A model generated the notes under the pieces. It was not told where the DNA came from. It ran no database searches and saw only the letters and a list, made by a program, of their open reading frames with translations. A program made the position numbers and the translations under genes. From positions 144,626-208,625 of the forward strand of contig NZ_JAJTBG010000009.1 of assembly GCF_021287045.1 (NCBI RefSeq): a DNA stretch of 64,000 nt. The letters run 5' to 3'. This document shows positions 19,380-29,080 of this stretch, piece by piece; the first letter of the stretch is position 1, and each line of letters opens with the position of its first letter. This DNA comes from Oryzomicrobium sp. (lineage in GTDB: Bacteria > Pseudomonadota > Gammaproteobacteria > Burkholderiales > Rhodocyclaceae).

Positions 19380-20141
19380 CTACTTGAGGATGTCGTAGGC
19401 CAGCTTGACGATCAGGGCCACCAGCAGGACCAGGAACAGGCCGCGCACGAAGCCGGCACCGCGCTTGATCGCCAGGCGGGAGCCGACCACGGCACCAGCC
19501 ATGTTGAAGACGGCCATCGGCAGCGCGACGGCGTAGATCACCTTGCCGGCGCCAATGAAGAAGATCAGGGCCGCCGCGTTGGTGGCCAGGTTCACCACCT
19601 TGGCGCAGGCCGACGCCACCAGAAAATCCAGGGCGTAGCAGCGGATGAAGAGAAAGATCAGGAAGCTGCCGGTGCCCGGGCCGAACAGGCCGTCGTAAAA
19701 GCCGATGGCGCCGCCGATCAGGAGCGCCAGCAGGCGTTCGCGGCGGCCGATGGACAGGGGCTTGCGGATCGCCCCGAAGTCCTTCTTGACGAAGGTGTAG
19801 ATCGCCATCGCCACGATCAGGAACAGCACCAGGGGGCGCATGGCGGCGGTGGGCACCGCCGACACGGCCATGGCACCGCAGAACGACATGACGAAGGCGG
19901 TGGCCGCCGCCGGCAGCGCCAGTGACCAGGGCACCCGCACCCGGCTGACCCAGGACTTGGCAGCCAGGGCCGTGCCGCAGGCCGAGGTGAGCTTGTTGCT
20001 GCCGAGCAGGGTGGCCGGGGCCACACCGGGCATGAAGTTGAACAGGGCCGGCACCTGGATCAGGCCGCCGCCACCCACGGCGGCATCGATCAGGCCCGCG
20101 CAGAAGGCGAAGCAGCAGAGTAGCAGCGTGGTTTCGATCAT
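19380..20141 (-). CDS. TauE/SafE family sulfite/sulfonate exporter-like permease
   Basis: A 253-residue membrane protein of eight helices, with the family's duplicated motif GLIDAAVGGGGLIQVPAL near residue 17 and GGAIGFYDGLFGPGTGSF in the second half. Relatives export sulfite, sulfoacetate or other anions; the substrate here is unknown. I chose the ATG at 20141 because it begins the first helix directly. It is divergent from a LysR gene, with a likely operator between (20204-20222), and convergent with tonB. Confidence 0.9.
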   Translation of the reverse strand: MIETTLLLCCFAFCAGLIDAAVGGGGLIQVPALFNFMPGVAPATLLGSNKLTSACGTALAAKSWVSRVRVPWSLALPAAATAFVMSFCGAMAVSAVPTAAMRPLVLFLIVAMAIYTFVKKDFGAIRKPLSIGRRERLLALLIGGAIGFYDGLFGPGTGSFLIFLFIRCYALDFLVASACAKVVNLATNAAALIFFIGAGKVIYAVALPMAVFNMAGAVVGSRLAIKRGAGFVRGLFLVLLVALIVKLAYDILK

Positions 20142-20203
20142 GACGTAGCGGAGTGGCGGGGAAAAAAACAGGGGCCATCCTAGCGGCCGCCGATTGCCGC
20201 TGG

Positions 20204-20222
20204 TTGCAATATCATGTTGCAA
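20204..20222. promoter_or_regulatory. Paired TTGCAA sites between TauE and LysR genes
   Basis: Two TTGCAA hexamers, each itself a palindrome, lie 7 bases apart (20204-20209 and 20217-20222). They sit 32 bases before the LysR start and 63 bases before the TauE/SafE start, the place where LysR proteins usually bind divergent promoters. The binding protein is an inference. Confidence 0.45.
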
Positions 20223-20253
20223 AAAACGCAACGTGAGATGTGAGGCACACGCC

Positions 20254-21177
20254 ATGGCCATGCTCTGGGAACTACAGGCCTTCTGCGCGGTGGTGGAGCG
20301 CAAGAGCTTCGTCGTCGCCGCGCGCATGCTGGGGCGCTCCCCCAGCGCCGTGACCCGGGCGGTGCAATCCCTGGAACAGCAGCTCGGCCAGGAACTGCTC
20401 AGGCGCTCCCATAAAGAGGTGGGGGTCACCGAGGCCGGCGGCACCTACTACGCCTACGCTTCGGAGATGATCGCGTTGCAGGACGAGGCCGAGGAAAAGC
20501 TGGCCGGGGTGGCCGCCAAGCCCCAGGGCTGGATTCGCTTCTCGGCGCCGGAAAGCCTGGCCCTGCGCCTGATGCCGGAGATGATCGCCCGCTTCGGCAC
20601 CGCCTATCCGGACGTGCAGATCGACGTGCGCTACGCCGACGGCCTGCTCGACCCGATCAAGGAAAGCCTGGACTTCGCCATCCGCGGCGCCTTTCCCCAG
20701 TCCAGCGAACTGCGCGCCTTTCCCCTGTGGAGCTACCGGCGCTACCTCTACGCCAGCCCGGACTACGTGGCCCGGCGCGGCCTGCCGCAGACCCCGGAGG
20801 CCCTGGCCGGCCACGACTTCGTCATCCACACCGCGCCCCGGGTCCTGCGCGACTGGTTCCTGCGCAGGGGCGGCGACAGCTACCGCCTCAACCCCCAGCC
20901 GCGCCACCGCTTCAGCTCCGGCATCGCCGTCTACCAGGCGGCCCTGCACGGCATGGGCATCGTGCGTCTGGCGGACTGGCTGTGCCGCCCGGCGGAAGCG
21001 GCCGGCCAGCTGGTGCGGATCTGCCCGGACTGGCACCTGACCTCATCCACCGGGGTGGAGCCGCGCATGCACGCGGTCTACGCCGGCGAGCGCATGCCGC
21101 GCCGGGTGCGCCTGTTCCTCCAGGCCCTGCGTGAAGCCGGGGAGGCGGAGGCCAGGGCGGCGCGGGCCAGTGCTTAG
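20254..21177 (+). CDS. LysR family transcriptional regulator
   Basis: This 307-residue regulator has the winged helix at about 4-62 (LQAFCAVVERKSFVVAARML, VTRAVQSLEQQLGQEL) and a LysR substrate-binding domain from about 90. ATG at 20254 follows a TGAGG; 20260 is an alternative start. Divergent from the TauE/SafE gene, which it probably controls. The C-terminal end is convergent with the DMT transporter gene, three bases apart. The inducer is unknown. Confidence 0.9.
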   Translation: MAMLWELQAFCAVVERKSFVVAARMLGRSPSAVTRAVQSLEQQLGQELLRRSHKEVGVTEAGGTYYAYASEMIALQDEAEEKLAGVAAKPQGWIRFSAPESLALRLMPEMIARFGTAYPDVQIDVRYADGLLDPIKESLDFAIRGAFPQSSELRAFPLWSYRRYLYASPDYVARRGLPQTPEALAGHDFVIHTAPRVLRDWFLRRGGDSYRLNPQPRHRFSSGIAVYQAALHGMGIVRLADWLCRPAEAAGQLVRICPDWHLTSSTGVEPRMHAVYAGERMPRRVRLFLQALREAGEAEARAARASA

Positions 21178-21180
21178 TGG

Positions 21181-22233
21181 CTAGTGGCGGTGGTCCCGAT
21201 GGTGGGCATCGGGGAAGTGGGGGTGGGAATGGACCATGGGCTTGTGCCGGTGGGCGTGGACATGGCGGGTCCCCGGGGCGACGGGATAAGGATGGTCGTG
21301 CTGGTGATGGGCGTCGTGGGTGTGGGCGTGGGAATGCTCCAGCCCCCCGTGGCGGTGCTCATGGTCGTGGCGCTCGGTCAGGTGCAGCCACACGCCCCAG
21401 GCCATCAGCGCCCCGGCCAGTACCAGCCGGACGGTGAGGGGCTCGCCGGAAGCCAGCGCGATCAGGGTGCCGAAGAACGGCGCCACCGAAAAATAGGCCC
21501 CGGTCCGCGCCGTGCCCAGATGGCGCAGGCCGACCACGAACAGGACCAGGCTCACCCCGTAGGCCAGCAGCCCGACCACCATGGCCAGCGCCATGGCCGG
21601 CCAGGGTGGCAGCCGGTCCCCCAGGGCGAAGGCCAGGGCCAGGTTCACCGTGCCCGCCGCCAACCCCTTGACCATGGCGATCCAGGTGGCGTCGCTGAGG
21701 GACACCTTGCGCGTCAGGTTGTTGTCGATGCCCCAGGCCAGACAGGCCCCGAGCACCGCCAGCGCCGGCCAGGCGCCGGCGAAGCGGGCGTCACCGGGCC
21801 AGCTGACGAGCACGGTGCCGGCGACGATGGCGACCATGCCGGCAGCAATGCGCCGGTCCACGCCTTCCTTGAAGGCGATCCAGGCCAGCAGGGCGGTAAA
21901 CACGCCCTCGGCATTGAGCAACAGGGCCGCGCCGGAGGCAGGCATCCCGGCCAGCCCGAACATCAGCAGCACCGGGCCGACCAGGCCCCCGGCGCACACC
22001 GCGCCGGCGAACCAGCCGGCCTCGCCGGCCGAGAGCCGCACCGGGGCGGCCCGGACCAGCAGGCGGTAGGCGGCCAGGCCGAGGCCCGAGCCCAGGTAGA
22101 ACAGGCCGGCCAGCAGCCACGGTCCGGCATCGCGCAGCAGGAACTTGGCGAGGGGGGCGCTGGCGCCGAAGAGCAGCGCGGCGCCTAGGGCGGCGGCAAT
22201 GCCGGGGTTGAACGAGCGCTGGAGAAAAGACAT
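21181..22233 (-). CDS. DMT/EamA family transporter with His-rich C-terminal tail
   Basis: The protein (350 residues) has ten predicted helices in two EamA repeats (about 10-140 and 150-285). The last 65 residues are hydrophilic and packed with His, for example HDHEHRHGGLEHSHAHTHDA and a near-terminal HSHPHFPDAHHRDHRH. The tail should bind Zn, Ni or Co and may sense or buffer metal; the transported compound is unknown. This tailed type is common in proteobacteria. I chose ATG 22233, since the reading two codons longer starts with TTG. Confidence 0.88.
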   Translation of the reverse strand: MSFLQRSFNPGIAAALGAALLFGASAPLAKFLLRDAGPWLLAGLFYLGSGLGLAAYRLLVRAAPVRLSAGEAGWFAGAVCAGGLVGPVLLMFGLAGMPASGAALLLNAEGVFTALLAWIAFKEGVDRRIAAGMVAIVAGTVLVSWPGDARFAGAWPALAVLGACLAWGIDNNLTRKVSLSDATWIAMVKGLAAGTVNLALAFALGDRLPPWPAMALAMVVGLLAYGVSLVLFVVGLRHLGTARTGAYFSVAPFFGTLIALASGEPLTVRLVLAGALMAWGVWLHLTERHDHEHRHGGLEHSHAHTHDAHHQHDHPYPVAPGTRHVHAHRHKPMVHSHPHFPDAHHRDHRH

Positions 22234-22345
22234 GGGCAATGGTTCCGGTTCCCTGGTCGCCCCTGACCACGCCCCCGAAGCGGAACGGCCATTCGAGCGG
22301 CCGCTCCCGGGGAGCGCTGGACGGCACCGGTCTATCGGGATCGGG

Positions 22346-22699
22346 CTACAGCTCGGTGTACTTGAGCGCCTTGCCCCGGGCCTTTTCCACCGGGTACTTG
22401 GCCCGGTTGAGGACCATCTTGTCGCGGAAGGCCTGGGCCAGGTCCACGTCGAGCCGGTCGGCCAGGCGGGTCAGCACCAGCAGCACGTCGGCCAGCTCGT
22501 GGGCCACCGCCTCGCGCTTCCCTTCCGGCAGGGCGGCGCTTTCCTCCGGGGTCAGCCAGAGAAAGTGCTCCAGCACCTCGGCGGCCTCCACCGACAGGGT
22601 CATGGCCAGGTTCTTGGGAGTGTGGAAGGGCGTCCACTCGCGCTCTTCGACGAAATCGCGCACCTGGGCGCGCAGCTCTTCCAGGGTCATGGACGGCAT
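22346..22699 (-). CDS. MazG-like nucleotide pyrophosphohydrolase (dCTP pyrophosphatase type)
   Basis: A 117-residue all-helical protein of the MazG-like superfamily, closest in style to RS21-C6/dCTPP1. The metal-binding acidic residues are visible in VEAAEVLEHFLW and AHELADVLLVL, and RDKMVLNRAKYPVEKARGKA is the typical C-terminal piece. It would hydrolyse noncanonical or excess dNTPs to the monophosphate and pyrophosphate. Start at 22699 (MPSMTLEEL) or 22690 is uncertain. Confidence 0.9.
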   Translation of the reverse strand: MPSMTLEELRAQVRDFVEEREWTPFHTPKNLAMTLSVEAAEVLEHFLWLTPEESAALPEGKREAVAHELADVLLVLTRLADRLDVDLAQAFRDKMVLNRAKYPVEKARGKALKYTEL

Positions 22700-22802
22700 G
22701 GGTCCGGCTCGCAAAAAATCACCAGGGCGGATGATCCCCCAACCCGGCCCGGGATGCATCAGTTCCCGCCCCGGTCGGCATGGCCCATTGCCGGCGACCA
22801 TG

Positions 22803-22830
22803 GCAAAACCCCGCGCCTGGCGCGGGGTTT
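22803..22830 (-). terminator. Rho-independent terminator of rnk
   Basis: AAACCCCGCGCC pairs with GGCGCGGGGTTT around a single T (effective loop slightly larger), with A/T ends on both sides. It lies 41 bases after the rnk stop and could work in either direction. Confidence 0.8.
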
Positions 22831-22870
22831 GGACGGGCGCCAGCGGCGCCGGGAGGGGGCGAGAGGGGGC

Positions 22871-23290
22871 TTACAGGGCCGCCCAGCCCTTGGACTCGGG
22901 TTGGAACGGCAGGGCGGCCACGGTCCATTCCTGCACCGCGCCGTCGGCGCCCGGCACCTCGATGCGCTCGCCGACGCGCACGCCGAACAGGGCAGCACCC
23001 ACCGGGTGCAGGATCGACCAGCATTCCTCGTCCGGATCGTGGTCTTCCGGATAGACCAGGGTCAGTTCCCGCTTGGTGCCGTCGGCGGCTTCCAGCACCA
23101 CGGTGGAGTTCATGGTCACCTGGTCCGGGGGGATGCCGTCCGGCGGCACCACCTTGGCCGAGCGCAGCCGCGCCAGCACCCGGGAAGCGGCGTCGGACAC
23201 GCCCTGGCCGCGCTGGAAGCGGGTCTCGATCAGCACCACCAGACGGGATTGGTCGACGGCGGAAATACAGGGTTGCGAAGCTTGGGTCAT
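22871..23290 (-). CDS. rnk: Rnk-like regulator of nucleoside diphosphate kinase (GreA/GreB C-terminal family)
   Basis: A 139-residue protein with an N-terminal Rnk coiled-coil-like segment (about 8-50) and a GreA/GreB-type C-terminal domain (about 52-132). ELTLVYPEDHDPDEECWSIL and ILHPVGAALFGVRVGE are characteristic. Rnk binds RNA polymerase in the secondary channel and affects nucleoside diphosphate kinase levels in Pseudomonas and E. coli. It has its own terminator and an over-500-base gene-free region upstream. Confidence 0.92.
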   Translation of the reverse strand: MTQASQPCISAVDQSRLVVLIETRFQRGQGVSDAASRVLARLRSAKVVPPDGIPPDQVTMNSTVVLEAADGTKRELTLVYPEDHDPDEECWSILHPVGAALFGVRVGERIEVPGADGAVQEWTVAALPFQPESKGWAAL

Positions 23291-23832
23291 GGCTGGACTC
23301 CTGGCCCGCGGGGCCGGACGGCATCTGGCCGGGCGCGGGCGACGAACGAAAAACGGCGAAGGATGAAAGGGCTGGGGCGGTGGCGGATGCCCGGCAGGGG
23401 AAGGGCGGCGGCGACGAACCTCGGTCGGGGCCGCGCCGGGACCCGGGGTGGCGCCGGGGAGGCGCCGCAGCGTTGCCGGAAGATCAGGCGGAAACGCTGG
23501 CCCGCGGGTCGGGCCGCTGCCGGGCGGGGGAGAGGCAGGCGGCCAGTCGGTGGCGACTCATGCCGGCGCGGCCGCTCCCCCGGGCGACCCGGTCCCCGGT
23601 CTGGGGGCGCGGCAGGTCGCAGGCGAAGATGGAGGCGGATACGGGCATGGTTGGCGCGGGAAGGACTCGGAATGCACCACAACGGTGCAGATGGCCCATT
23701 CTACCCCGCCCCACCGTTCCCCCCAAGCCCCGGGCGCCGGGGCCGCTTGCCACCACCGCCAGGCGCCGCCCAGTGCCTCCTTGTGGCGAACAGCGACGGA
23801 GCCCCCGGCAAGCCCCGCCAAGCCGTTTCCGT
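23291..23832. other. Gene-free interval upstream of rnk
   Basis: 542 bases between rnk and the CoA transferase, both on the minus strand. Open frames exist but their products are Arg/Pro/Ala-rich and unlike any family. A short hairpin (TGCACC at 23673-23678 with GGTGCA at 23684-23689) is the only structure I see. It presumably holds the rnk promoter. Confidence 0.5.
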
Positions 23833-25083
23833 TTAAATCGCCCCCGCCGCCCGCAATCGGGCGATGTCGGCCGGAGTGAAGCCGAGGCGGCCGAGCACCG
23901 CATCGGTGTGCTCCCCCAGGGTCGGGCCGAGCCAGTCGGTGCGCCCCGGGGTGGCGGTGAGGGTGGGCACCACGCCGGGGATGGTGAACGGCTTGCCGTC
24001 CGGCAACGTGGCGGCCTGGAGCATGCCCCGGGCGAGGAACTGGGGGTCGGCGAACATGTCGGCCACCGAATAGACGCGGGAAGCCGGCACCTCCGCCGCC
24101 TCCAGGGTGGCCAGCACGGCGTCGTGGTCGTGGGCGGCGGCCCAGGCGTCGATCACCGCGTACAGCTCGTCGCGGCGGGCGTCGCGTCCGGCGTTGTCGG
24201 CCAGGGCCGGGTCGTCCGCCAGGTCGGGGCGGCCGATGGCCCGCATCAGGCGGCGGAAGATGGCGTCGCCGTTGGCGCCGATGGCAATGTGCCGCCCGTC
24301 CCGGGTGGTGTGGGTGTTGGACGGGGTGATGCCCTTCATGATGTTGCCGCTGCGCTCGCGCACGAAGCCGAACACGTCGAACTCTGGCACCAGGGATTCC
24401 ATCATGGCGAATACCGCCTCGTAGAGGGCCACGTCCACCACCTGGCCGGTGCCGCCGCCCACCTCCTTGTGGCGCAGGGCCATCAGGGCGCCGATGGCGC
24501 CCCATAGCGAGGCCAGGGCGTCGCCGATGGATATGCCGGTGCGCACCGGCGGCCGATCCTCGAAGCCGGTGACGTAGCGCAGCCCGCCCATGCTCTCGCC
24601 GATGGCGCCAAAGCCTGGCTGGTCCCGGTAGGGCCCGGTCTGGCCGAAACCGGAGAGGCGCACCATGACCAGCCCCGGGTTTGCGGCGCGCAGGGTCTCC
24701 CAGCCCAGGCCGAGCTTTTCCAGCACGCCGGGGCGGAAGTTCTCGATCACGACGTCCGCCTCTTGCGCCAGCCGGCGCACGATGGCGGCCCCTTCCGGGT
24801 GCTTGAGATTCACCGTCACCGACTGCTTGTTGCGCGACTGCACGTACCACCACAACGAGGTGCCCTGGTACAGCTGGCGCCAGCGGCGCAGGGGGTCGCC
24901 GCCGTCCGGCGACTCGACCTTGACCACCTCGGCGCCGAAGTCGGCCAGGATGCGGGAGCAGAACGGCCCGGCGATCAGGGTGCCCAGTTCGAGCACCTTG
25001 ACCCCGTCCAGGGGGCGGGGCGCGGCAGCAGCGGCAGTGGGGGTCTGGGAGGAATCGGGGGCAGGGGCCGGAGGAATGGACAC
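23833..25083 (-). CDS. CaiB/BaiF family (family III) CoA transferase
   Basis: This 416-residue enzyme is a family III CoA transferase. It has the N-terminal Rossmann part (LDGVKVLELGTLIAGPF at about 25-41) and the middle VNLKHPEGAAIVRRL. The catalytic Asp is in SIGDALASLWG (D188), followed by GQVVDVALYEAVFAMMESL. The N-terminal 24 residues are Pro/Ala-rich and probably disordered. It transfers CoA between organic acids, but the acids cannot be read from sequence. Its start is 165 bases from the divergent histidine kinase gene. Confidence 0.92.
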   Translation of the reverse strand: MSIPPAPAPDSSQTPTAAAAAPRPLDGVKVLELGTLIAGPFCSRILADFGAEVVKVESPDGGDPLRRWRQLYQGTSLWWYVQSRNKQSVTVNLKHPEGAAIVRRLAQEADVVIENFRPGVLEKLGLGWETLRAANPGLVMVRLSGFGQTGPYRDQPGFGAIGESMGGLRYVTGFEDRPPVRTGISIGDALASLWGAIGALMALRHKEVGGGTGQVVDVALYEAVFAMMESLVPEFDVFGFVRERSGNIMKGITPSNTHTTRDGRHIAIGANGDAIFRRLMRAIGRPDLADDPALADNAGRDARRDELYAVIDAWAAAHDHDAVLATLEAAEVPASRVYSVADMFADPQFLARGMLQAATLPDGKPFTIPGVVPTLTATPGRTDWLGPTLGEHTDAVLGRLGFTPADIARLRAAGAI

Positions 25084-25248
25084 GGGGCAGGCTCCAGGTA
25101 AGGCGCGGTGGCACGGGTGGCAAGAGCGATTGCCGCCATGCTACCGGCTTTGCTCCGGAGCGACCCGCGGTACCGGCCATCGCTTCGCTGCGACCAGCGC
25201 CAACTTTGCCAAGGTCATGGCAACGGCCTTCATGCCACAATCCGGACA

Positions 25249-27438
25249 ATGCCTCCGTCCTCATCCGATGCCCACCCGGCGTCCTGCCCCCCTCCCCCGG
25301 CGCCGCCCTGGCACTGGCTACTGCCGCTCCTCCTGGCGGCGCTGGCCGTCCTGGCGTTCTGCGGGCCGCTCCCGGCGCGGGCCGAGGAGGCCCAGGAATG
25401 CCCGACAGAGGCCGCCCTCGGACCGGCCCACAACGTCCAGGGCCAAGCTCTGCTGCGAGATCCGTCCCGCCGGCTGACCCTGGGGGACGTGACCTCGGCG
25501 GCCCGGGCCGCCGAATTCGAGGCCCTGCCCGGCCAACTGTCCGGCGGCTACACCCGGGACATTCTGTGGCTGCGCTTCTGCCTGCCCCCCGGCAGCGACA
25601 CACTGCCCCGCTGGCTGCGCATCTCCCCCGCCATGCTCGACGACCTGGCCCTGTACCTGCCCCAGGCCGGCGGCGGCTACGAGCTGCGCCGCGCCGGTGA
25701 CCGCTACCCCTTCACCGCCCGGGAATGGCAATACCGCCTGTTCGCCATCGCCATCCCGCCGGGCACCGACGTGCGCCGCCCCTTCTACCTGCGCCTCGAT
25801 ACCACCAGCGCCCTCAACATGCGCCTCGACCTGTGGCACGGGGCCGAATTCCAGGACCTGGTGGTACGCGACACCATGTTCTACGGGCTGCTCGGCGGCA
25901 CTATCCTGCTGCTCATCGTCTTCAGCCTGATTTCCTGGCGCTGGCTGAAGGACCGGCTCTACCTGTTCTACGCCGGCAACGTGCTGGCGGGAGGCGTCTT
26001 CCTGCTGATGAACGCCGGCTTCGGCAGCCAGTTCGCCTACCCCGGGCTGGGGGGGGCAAACGATCTGGCCATCGCCTGGCTCACCGGGCCGATCTTGACG
26101 ATACACGTCCTGTTCTTCACCTACCTGTTCGCGGTGCGCCAGCACCTGCCCCGCCTCTACCCGCTGATGCTGGCCCTGGCCGGCACCTACGCAGTCCTGG
26201 CGCCCCTCAGCCTGTTCACCGACTGGCGCACCATCGGCCTGATCCTGCAATTGCTGGCCTTCCCGGTGACCCTGCTGTGGATGGTGCTGATCGTCACCCT
26301 GGGCTTCAAGGACCCCAAGCGGCGCATCTACATCGTCGCCTTCCTGCCCTGGCTGATGGGCCTGTTCGGCAACGCCATCTTCCGCATGGGCGGCATTTCC
26401 GACAATTTCTGGATCAGCTACAGCGGCGAAATCACCGCTCTGATCCATCTCATCATCCTGCCCATCCTGATCATCCACCGGGCCCGCCAGGCCGAACAGG
26501 AAAAGGACCAGGCCCTGGCCCGGGAACTGGCCGAGGCCCACCGGGCGGAGCAAGAACTGGAAGCCCGGGTGCGCGAGCGCACCGGCGAGCTGCGTCAGGA
26601 GATCGAGACCCGGAGCCGCATCCAGGCCCGGCTCCAGGACGCCCTGACCACCGAGCAGGCCACTCTGGCCAATCAGCGCGAACTGGTGGCCATGCTCTCC
26701 CACGAATTCCGCACGCCCCTGACCCTGATCGACACAGTGGCCCAGCGCCTGGACATGATGCTGGAGCGCATCCATCCGGAACTGGTGCCGCGCATCCTGA
26801 AGATTCGCAGCGCCGTCACCCGGCTGCTGGGGCTGCTGGAGAACTGCCTGGCCAACGAACGCCTCAACGGCACCGGCACCGAGCTGCACCTGGAAACGGT
26901 GGACGTATGCGCCCACCTGACCCAGGCCTACCGGGGCGGGACGGCTCCCGCCGAGGCCCGGCGCATCCGCCTCGACTTGCCCGAGGCGGCGGTGCGGGTG
27001 CGCTGCGACCGGCACCTGTTCGACGTGGCCCTCTCCAACCTGGTCGGCAACGCCCTCAAGTACTCCCCTCCGGACAGCCCGGTGACCCTGCGGGTGCGGC
27101 GCGAGCCCGCCGGGCAGGTAGCCATCGCGGTGCAGGACCGGGGCCAGGGGGTGCGCCCAGCAGACCGGGAACGCATCTTCGAACGCTTTTTCCGCAGCGA
27201 CGGCCTGCGCCCCCAGGGGTCCGGCCTGGGCCTGCACCTGGCCCGCTCCCTGGCCCGCCGCCACGGCGGCGACGTGATCCTGGAAGCGGGGGCGGAAGCG
27301 ATGGGTGCCGAGGAGGCGGAGGAAACGTCCGCCGGAGCCGGCGCCACCTTCATCCTCACCCTGCCGGAAGACGGCCCGCCGGTCGCAACGGACGTCGCCG
27401 TCAACCAGGAGCCGGCTGCCGAGACGACGGCCTCCTAG
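25249..27438 (+). CDS. 7TMR-DISM sensor histidine kinase
   Basis: This 729-residue kinase has a signal sequence (about 20-45). A periplasmic 7TMR-DISM extracellular domain (about 50-195; YTRDILWLRFCLPPGS) precedes seven transmembrane helices (about 200-395) and a coiled coil (about 405-470). HisKA follows with SHEFRTPLTLID (phosphorylated His, H485). The HATPase domain (about 590-700) has NLVGNALKYSPP and the G boxes DRGQGV and GSGLGLHLARSLA. There is no receiver domain and no partner regulator next to it, so it is an orphan kinase. I chose ATG 25249; in-frame upstream sequence to 25108 lacks family features. Confidence 0.9.
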   Translation: MPPSSSDAHPASCPPPPAPPWHWLLPLLLAALAVLAFCGPLPARAEEAQECPTEAALGPAHNVQGQALLRDPSRRLTLGDVTSAARAAEFEALPGQLSGGYTRDILWLRFCLPPGSDTLPRWLRISPAMLDDLALYLPQAGGGYELRRAGDRYPFTAREWQYRLFAIAIPPGTDVRRPFYLRLDTTSALNMRLDLWHGAEFQDLVVRDTMFYGLLGGTILLLIVFSLISWRWLKDRLYLFYAGNVLAGGVFLLMNAGFGSQFAYPGLGGANDLAIAWLTGPILTIHVLFFTYLFAVRQHLPRLYPLMLALAGTYAVLAPLSLFTDWRTIGLILQLLAFPVTLLWMVLIVTLGFKDPKRRIYIVAFLPWLMGLFGNAIFRMGGISDNFWISYSGEITALIHLIILPILIIHRARQAEQEKDQALARELAEAHRAEQELEARVRERTGELRQEIETRSRIQARLQDALTTEQATLANQRELVAMLSHEFRTPLTLIDTVAQRLDMMLERIHPELVPRILKIRSAVTRLLGLLENCLANERLNGTGTELHLETVDVCAHLTQAYRGGTAPAEARRIRLDLPEAAVRVRCDRHLFDVALSNLVGNALKYSPPDSPVTLRVRREPAGQVAIAVQDRGQGVRPADRERIFERFFRSDGLRPQGSGLGLHLARSLARRHGGDVILEAGAEAMGAEEAEETSAGAGATFILTLPEDGPPVATDVAVNQEPAAETTAS

Positions 27439-27496
27439 AGCGGCAGCGGGCACGCCGCATTCGCCTGGAGCAGCCCGATTCAACCCCGTTCAGCGC

Positions 27497-28936
27497 TCAT
27501 CCCTTGAGCTGCACCGACTGGGGTTCCAGGAACTCCATCACCCCGTGGCGGCCCAGCTCGCGGCCGTAGCCGGACTGCTTGAACCCGCCGAAGGGCGCCT
27601 GGAAGTTGAAGAAGGCGCCGTTGATGTCCACCTGGCCGGTGCGCATCTGCCGGGCGAAGGCCAGGGCCTTGTCCCCGTCCGGGCACCACACCGCGCCGCC
27701 CAGGCCGTAGGCGGTATCGTTGGCCAGTTGCAGGGCCTCCGCTTCGTCCCGGTAGGGCATGATGGCCAGCACCGGGCCGAAGATCTCTTCCCGGGCGATG
27801 GTCATGGTGGGGCGCACGTCGCCGAACACGGTGGGGCGCACGTACCAGCCGCTTTCCAAGCCTTCCGGCGCCTCGGGGCCGCCGGTGAGCAACGTCGCCC
27901 CTTCGGCCACGCCCTGGCGGATGAAGTCCCGCACCCGCTCGCGCTGGGCCCGGGTGACCAGGGGGCCGAGGCGGGTGGCCTCGGCGAAGGGGTCCCCCGG
28001 CGCGTAGGCCTGGGCCGCCGCCACCGCCAGTTCGGCCGCCTCGTCATGCCGGGCCGCCGGCACCAGCAATCGGGTCAGGGCCGAGCAGGTCTGGCCAGAA
28101 TTGAGCAGGCAGGCCCCTACCGAGCCCTTCACCGCCTGGGCGAGCAGGGCTTCGTCGGCGGCTGCCTCGGGCAGGATCACCGAGGCCGACTTGCCCCCGA
28201 GCTCCAGGGAGACGCGCTTGACCGTCTCGGCGGCCAGGGCCGCCACCCGCTTGCCGGCCCGGGTCGAGCCGGTGAACGACACCGCGTCCACCGCCGGGTG
28301 GGCGGCCAGGGCCTCGCCCACCACCGGTCCCAGGCCGGTGACCAGGTTGAACACGCCCGGAGGCACGCCGGCCTCGTCCATCACCTCGGCCAGGACGAAG
28401 GCGTTGAGGGGCGCCACTTCCGAGGGCTTGAGCACCACGGTGCAGCCCGCCGCCAGGGCGGCGGCCACCTTGGCGGCGATCTGGTGCAGGGGGTAGTTCC
28501 ACGGGGTGATGGCGGCCACCACTCCCACCGGCAGGTAGGCGACCCGGGAATGGCCGATAACCTCGTCGGCGAAGCCCTCGGCGGCGATGGCGGCGCAGGC
28601 CTCGAAGGAGGCGATCGGGTTGCCGGCCTGGATGCGCACCGCCAGCTTGAGGGGCATGCCCACTTCCCGGGCGATCAGTTCGCCGATTTCCTGCTGGCGG
28701 GCCTTCAGCCCGGCGGCCACCTTGGCCAGCAGGGCGCCCCGCTCGGCCGGGGCGGTGCGGCTCCAGGCCAGGAAGGCGGCCCGGGCGGCGCGCACCGCCG
28801 CGTCGGCATCGGCGGCATCGCCCAGGGGCACCCGGCCCAGGGACTGCTCGGTGGCCGGATTGACCACCTCCTGGGTGCCGGTCCCGGACGGGGGCACCCA
28901 GCGGCCGTCGATGTAGAAGGCGTCGCGCACGATCAT
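27497..28936 (-). CDS. NAD(P)-dependent aldehyde dehydrogenase
   Basis: This 479-residue enzyme is a complete aldehyde dehydrogenase. It has PWNYPL with the oxyanion Asn (N147), [10 protein letters not shown] for the nucleotide fold (about 221), LELGGKS with the general base (E245), and [15 protein letters not shown] with the catalytic Cys (C284). The C-terminus shows [13 protein letters not shown]. Substrate is unknown; relatives oxidise aliphatic or aromatic aldehydes. ATG 28936 follows a GGAG. The 3-prime end is 58 bases from the convergent histidine kinase gene. Confidence 0.94.
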   Translation of the reverse strand: MIVRDAFYIDGRWVPPSGTGTQEVVNPATEQSLGRVPLGDAADADAAVRAARAAFLAWSRTAPAERGALLAKVAAGLKARQQEIGELIAREVGMPLKLAVRIQAGNPIASFEACAAIAAEGFADEVIGHSRVAYLPVGVVAAITPWNYPLHQIAAKVAAALAAGCTVVLKPSEVAPLNAFVLAEVMDEAGVPPGVFNLVTGLGPVVGEALAAHPAVDAVSFTGSTRAGKRVAALAAETVKRVSLELGGKSASVILPEAAADEALLAQAVKGSVGACLLNSGQTCSALTRLLVPAARHDEAAELAVAAAQAYAPGDPFAEATRLGPLVTRAQRERVRDFIRQGVAEGATLLTGGPEAPEGLESGWYVRPTVFGDVRPTMTIAREEIFGPVLAIMPYRDEAEALQLANDTAYGLGGAVWCPDGDKALAFARQMRTGQVDINGAFFNFQAPFGGFKQSGYGRELGRHGVMEFLEPQSVQLKG

Positions 28937-29080
28937 GGCAGGCTCCGGAAAATCGATGAGGGAAACGAAGGAGCATCTTAACCTCGGACACGTCGCCCCA
29001 CGCATAGCCCCGAGCCGGTCCCACCATGCCATTGCCTTGATTCATGGCAAAATTCGGACTCGCTAATAAAAAACGATAAG

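Noticed and set aside
23484-23903. 139-codon frame upstream of rnk
   Set aside because: Arg/Pro/Ala-rich with no family; overlaps the CoA transferase end. A shorter 54-codon part (from 23648) was considered, but it has no supporting signal.
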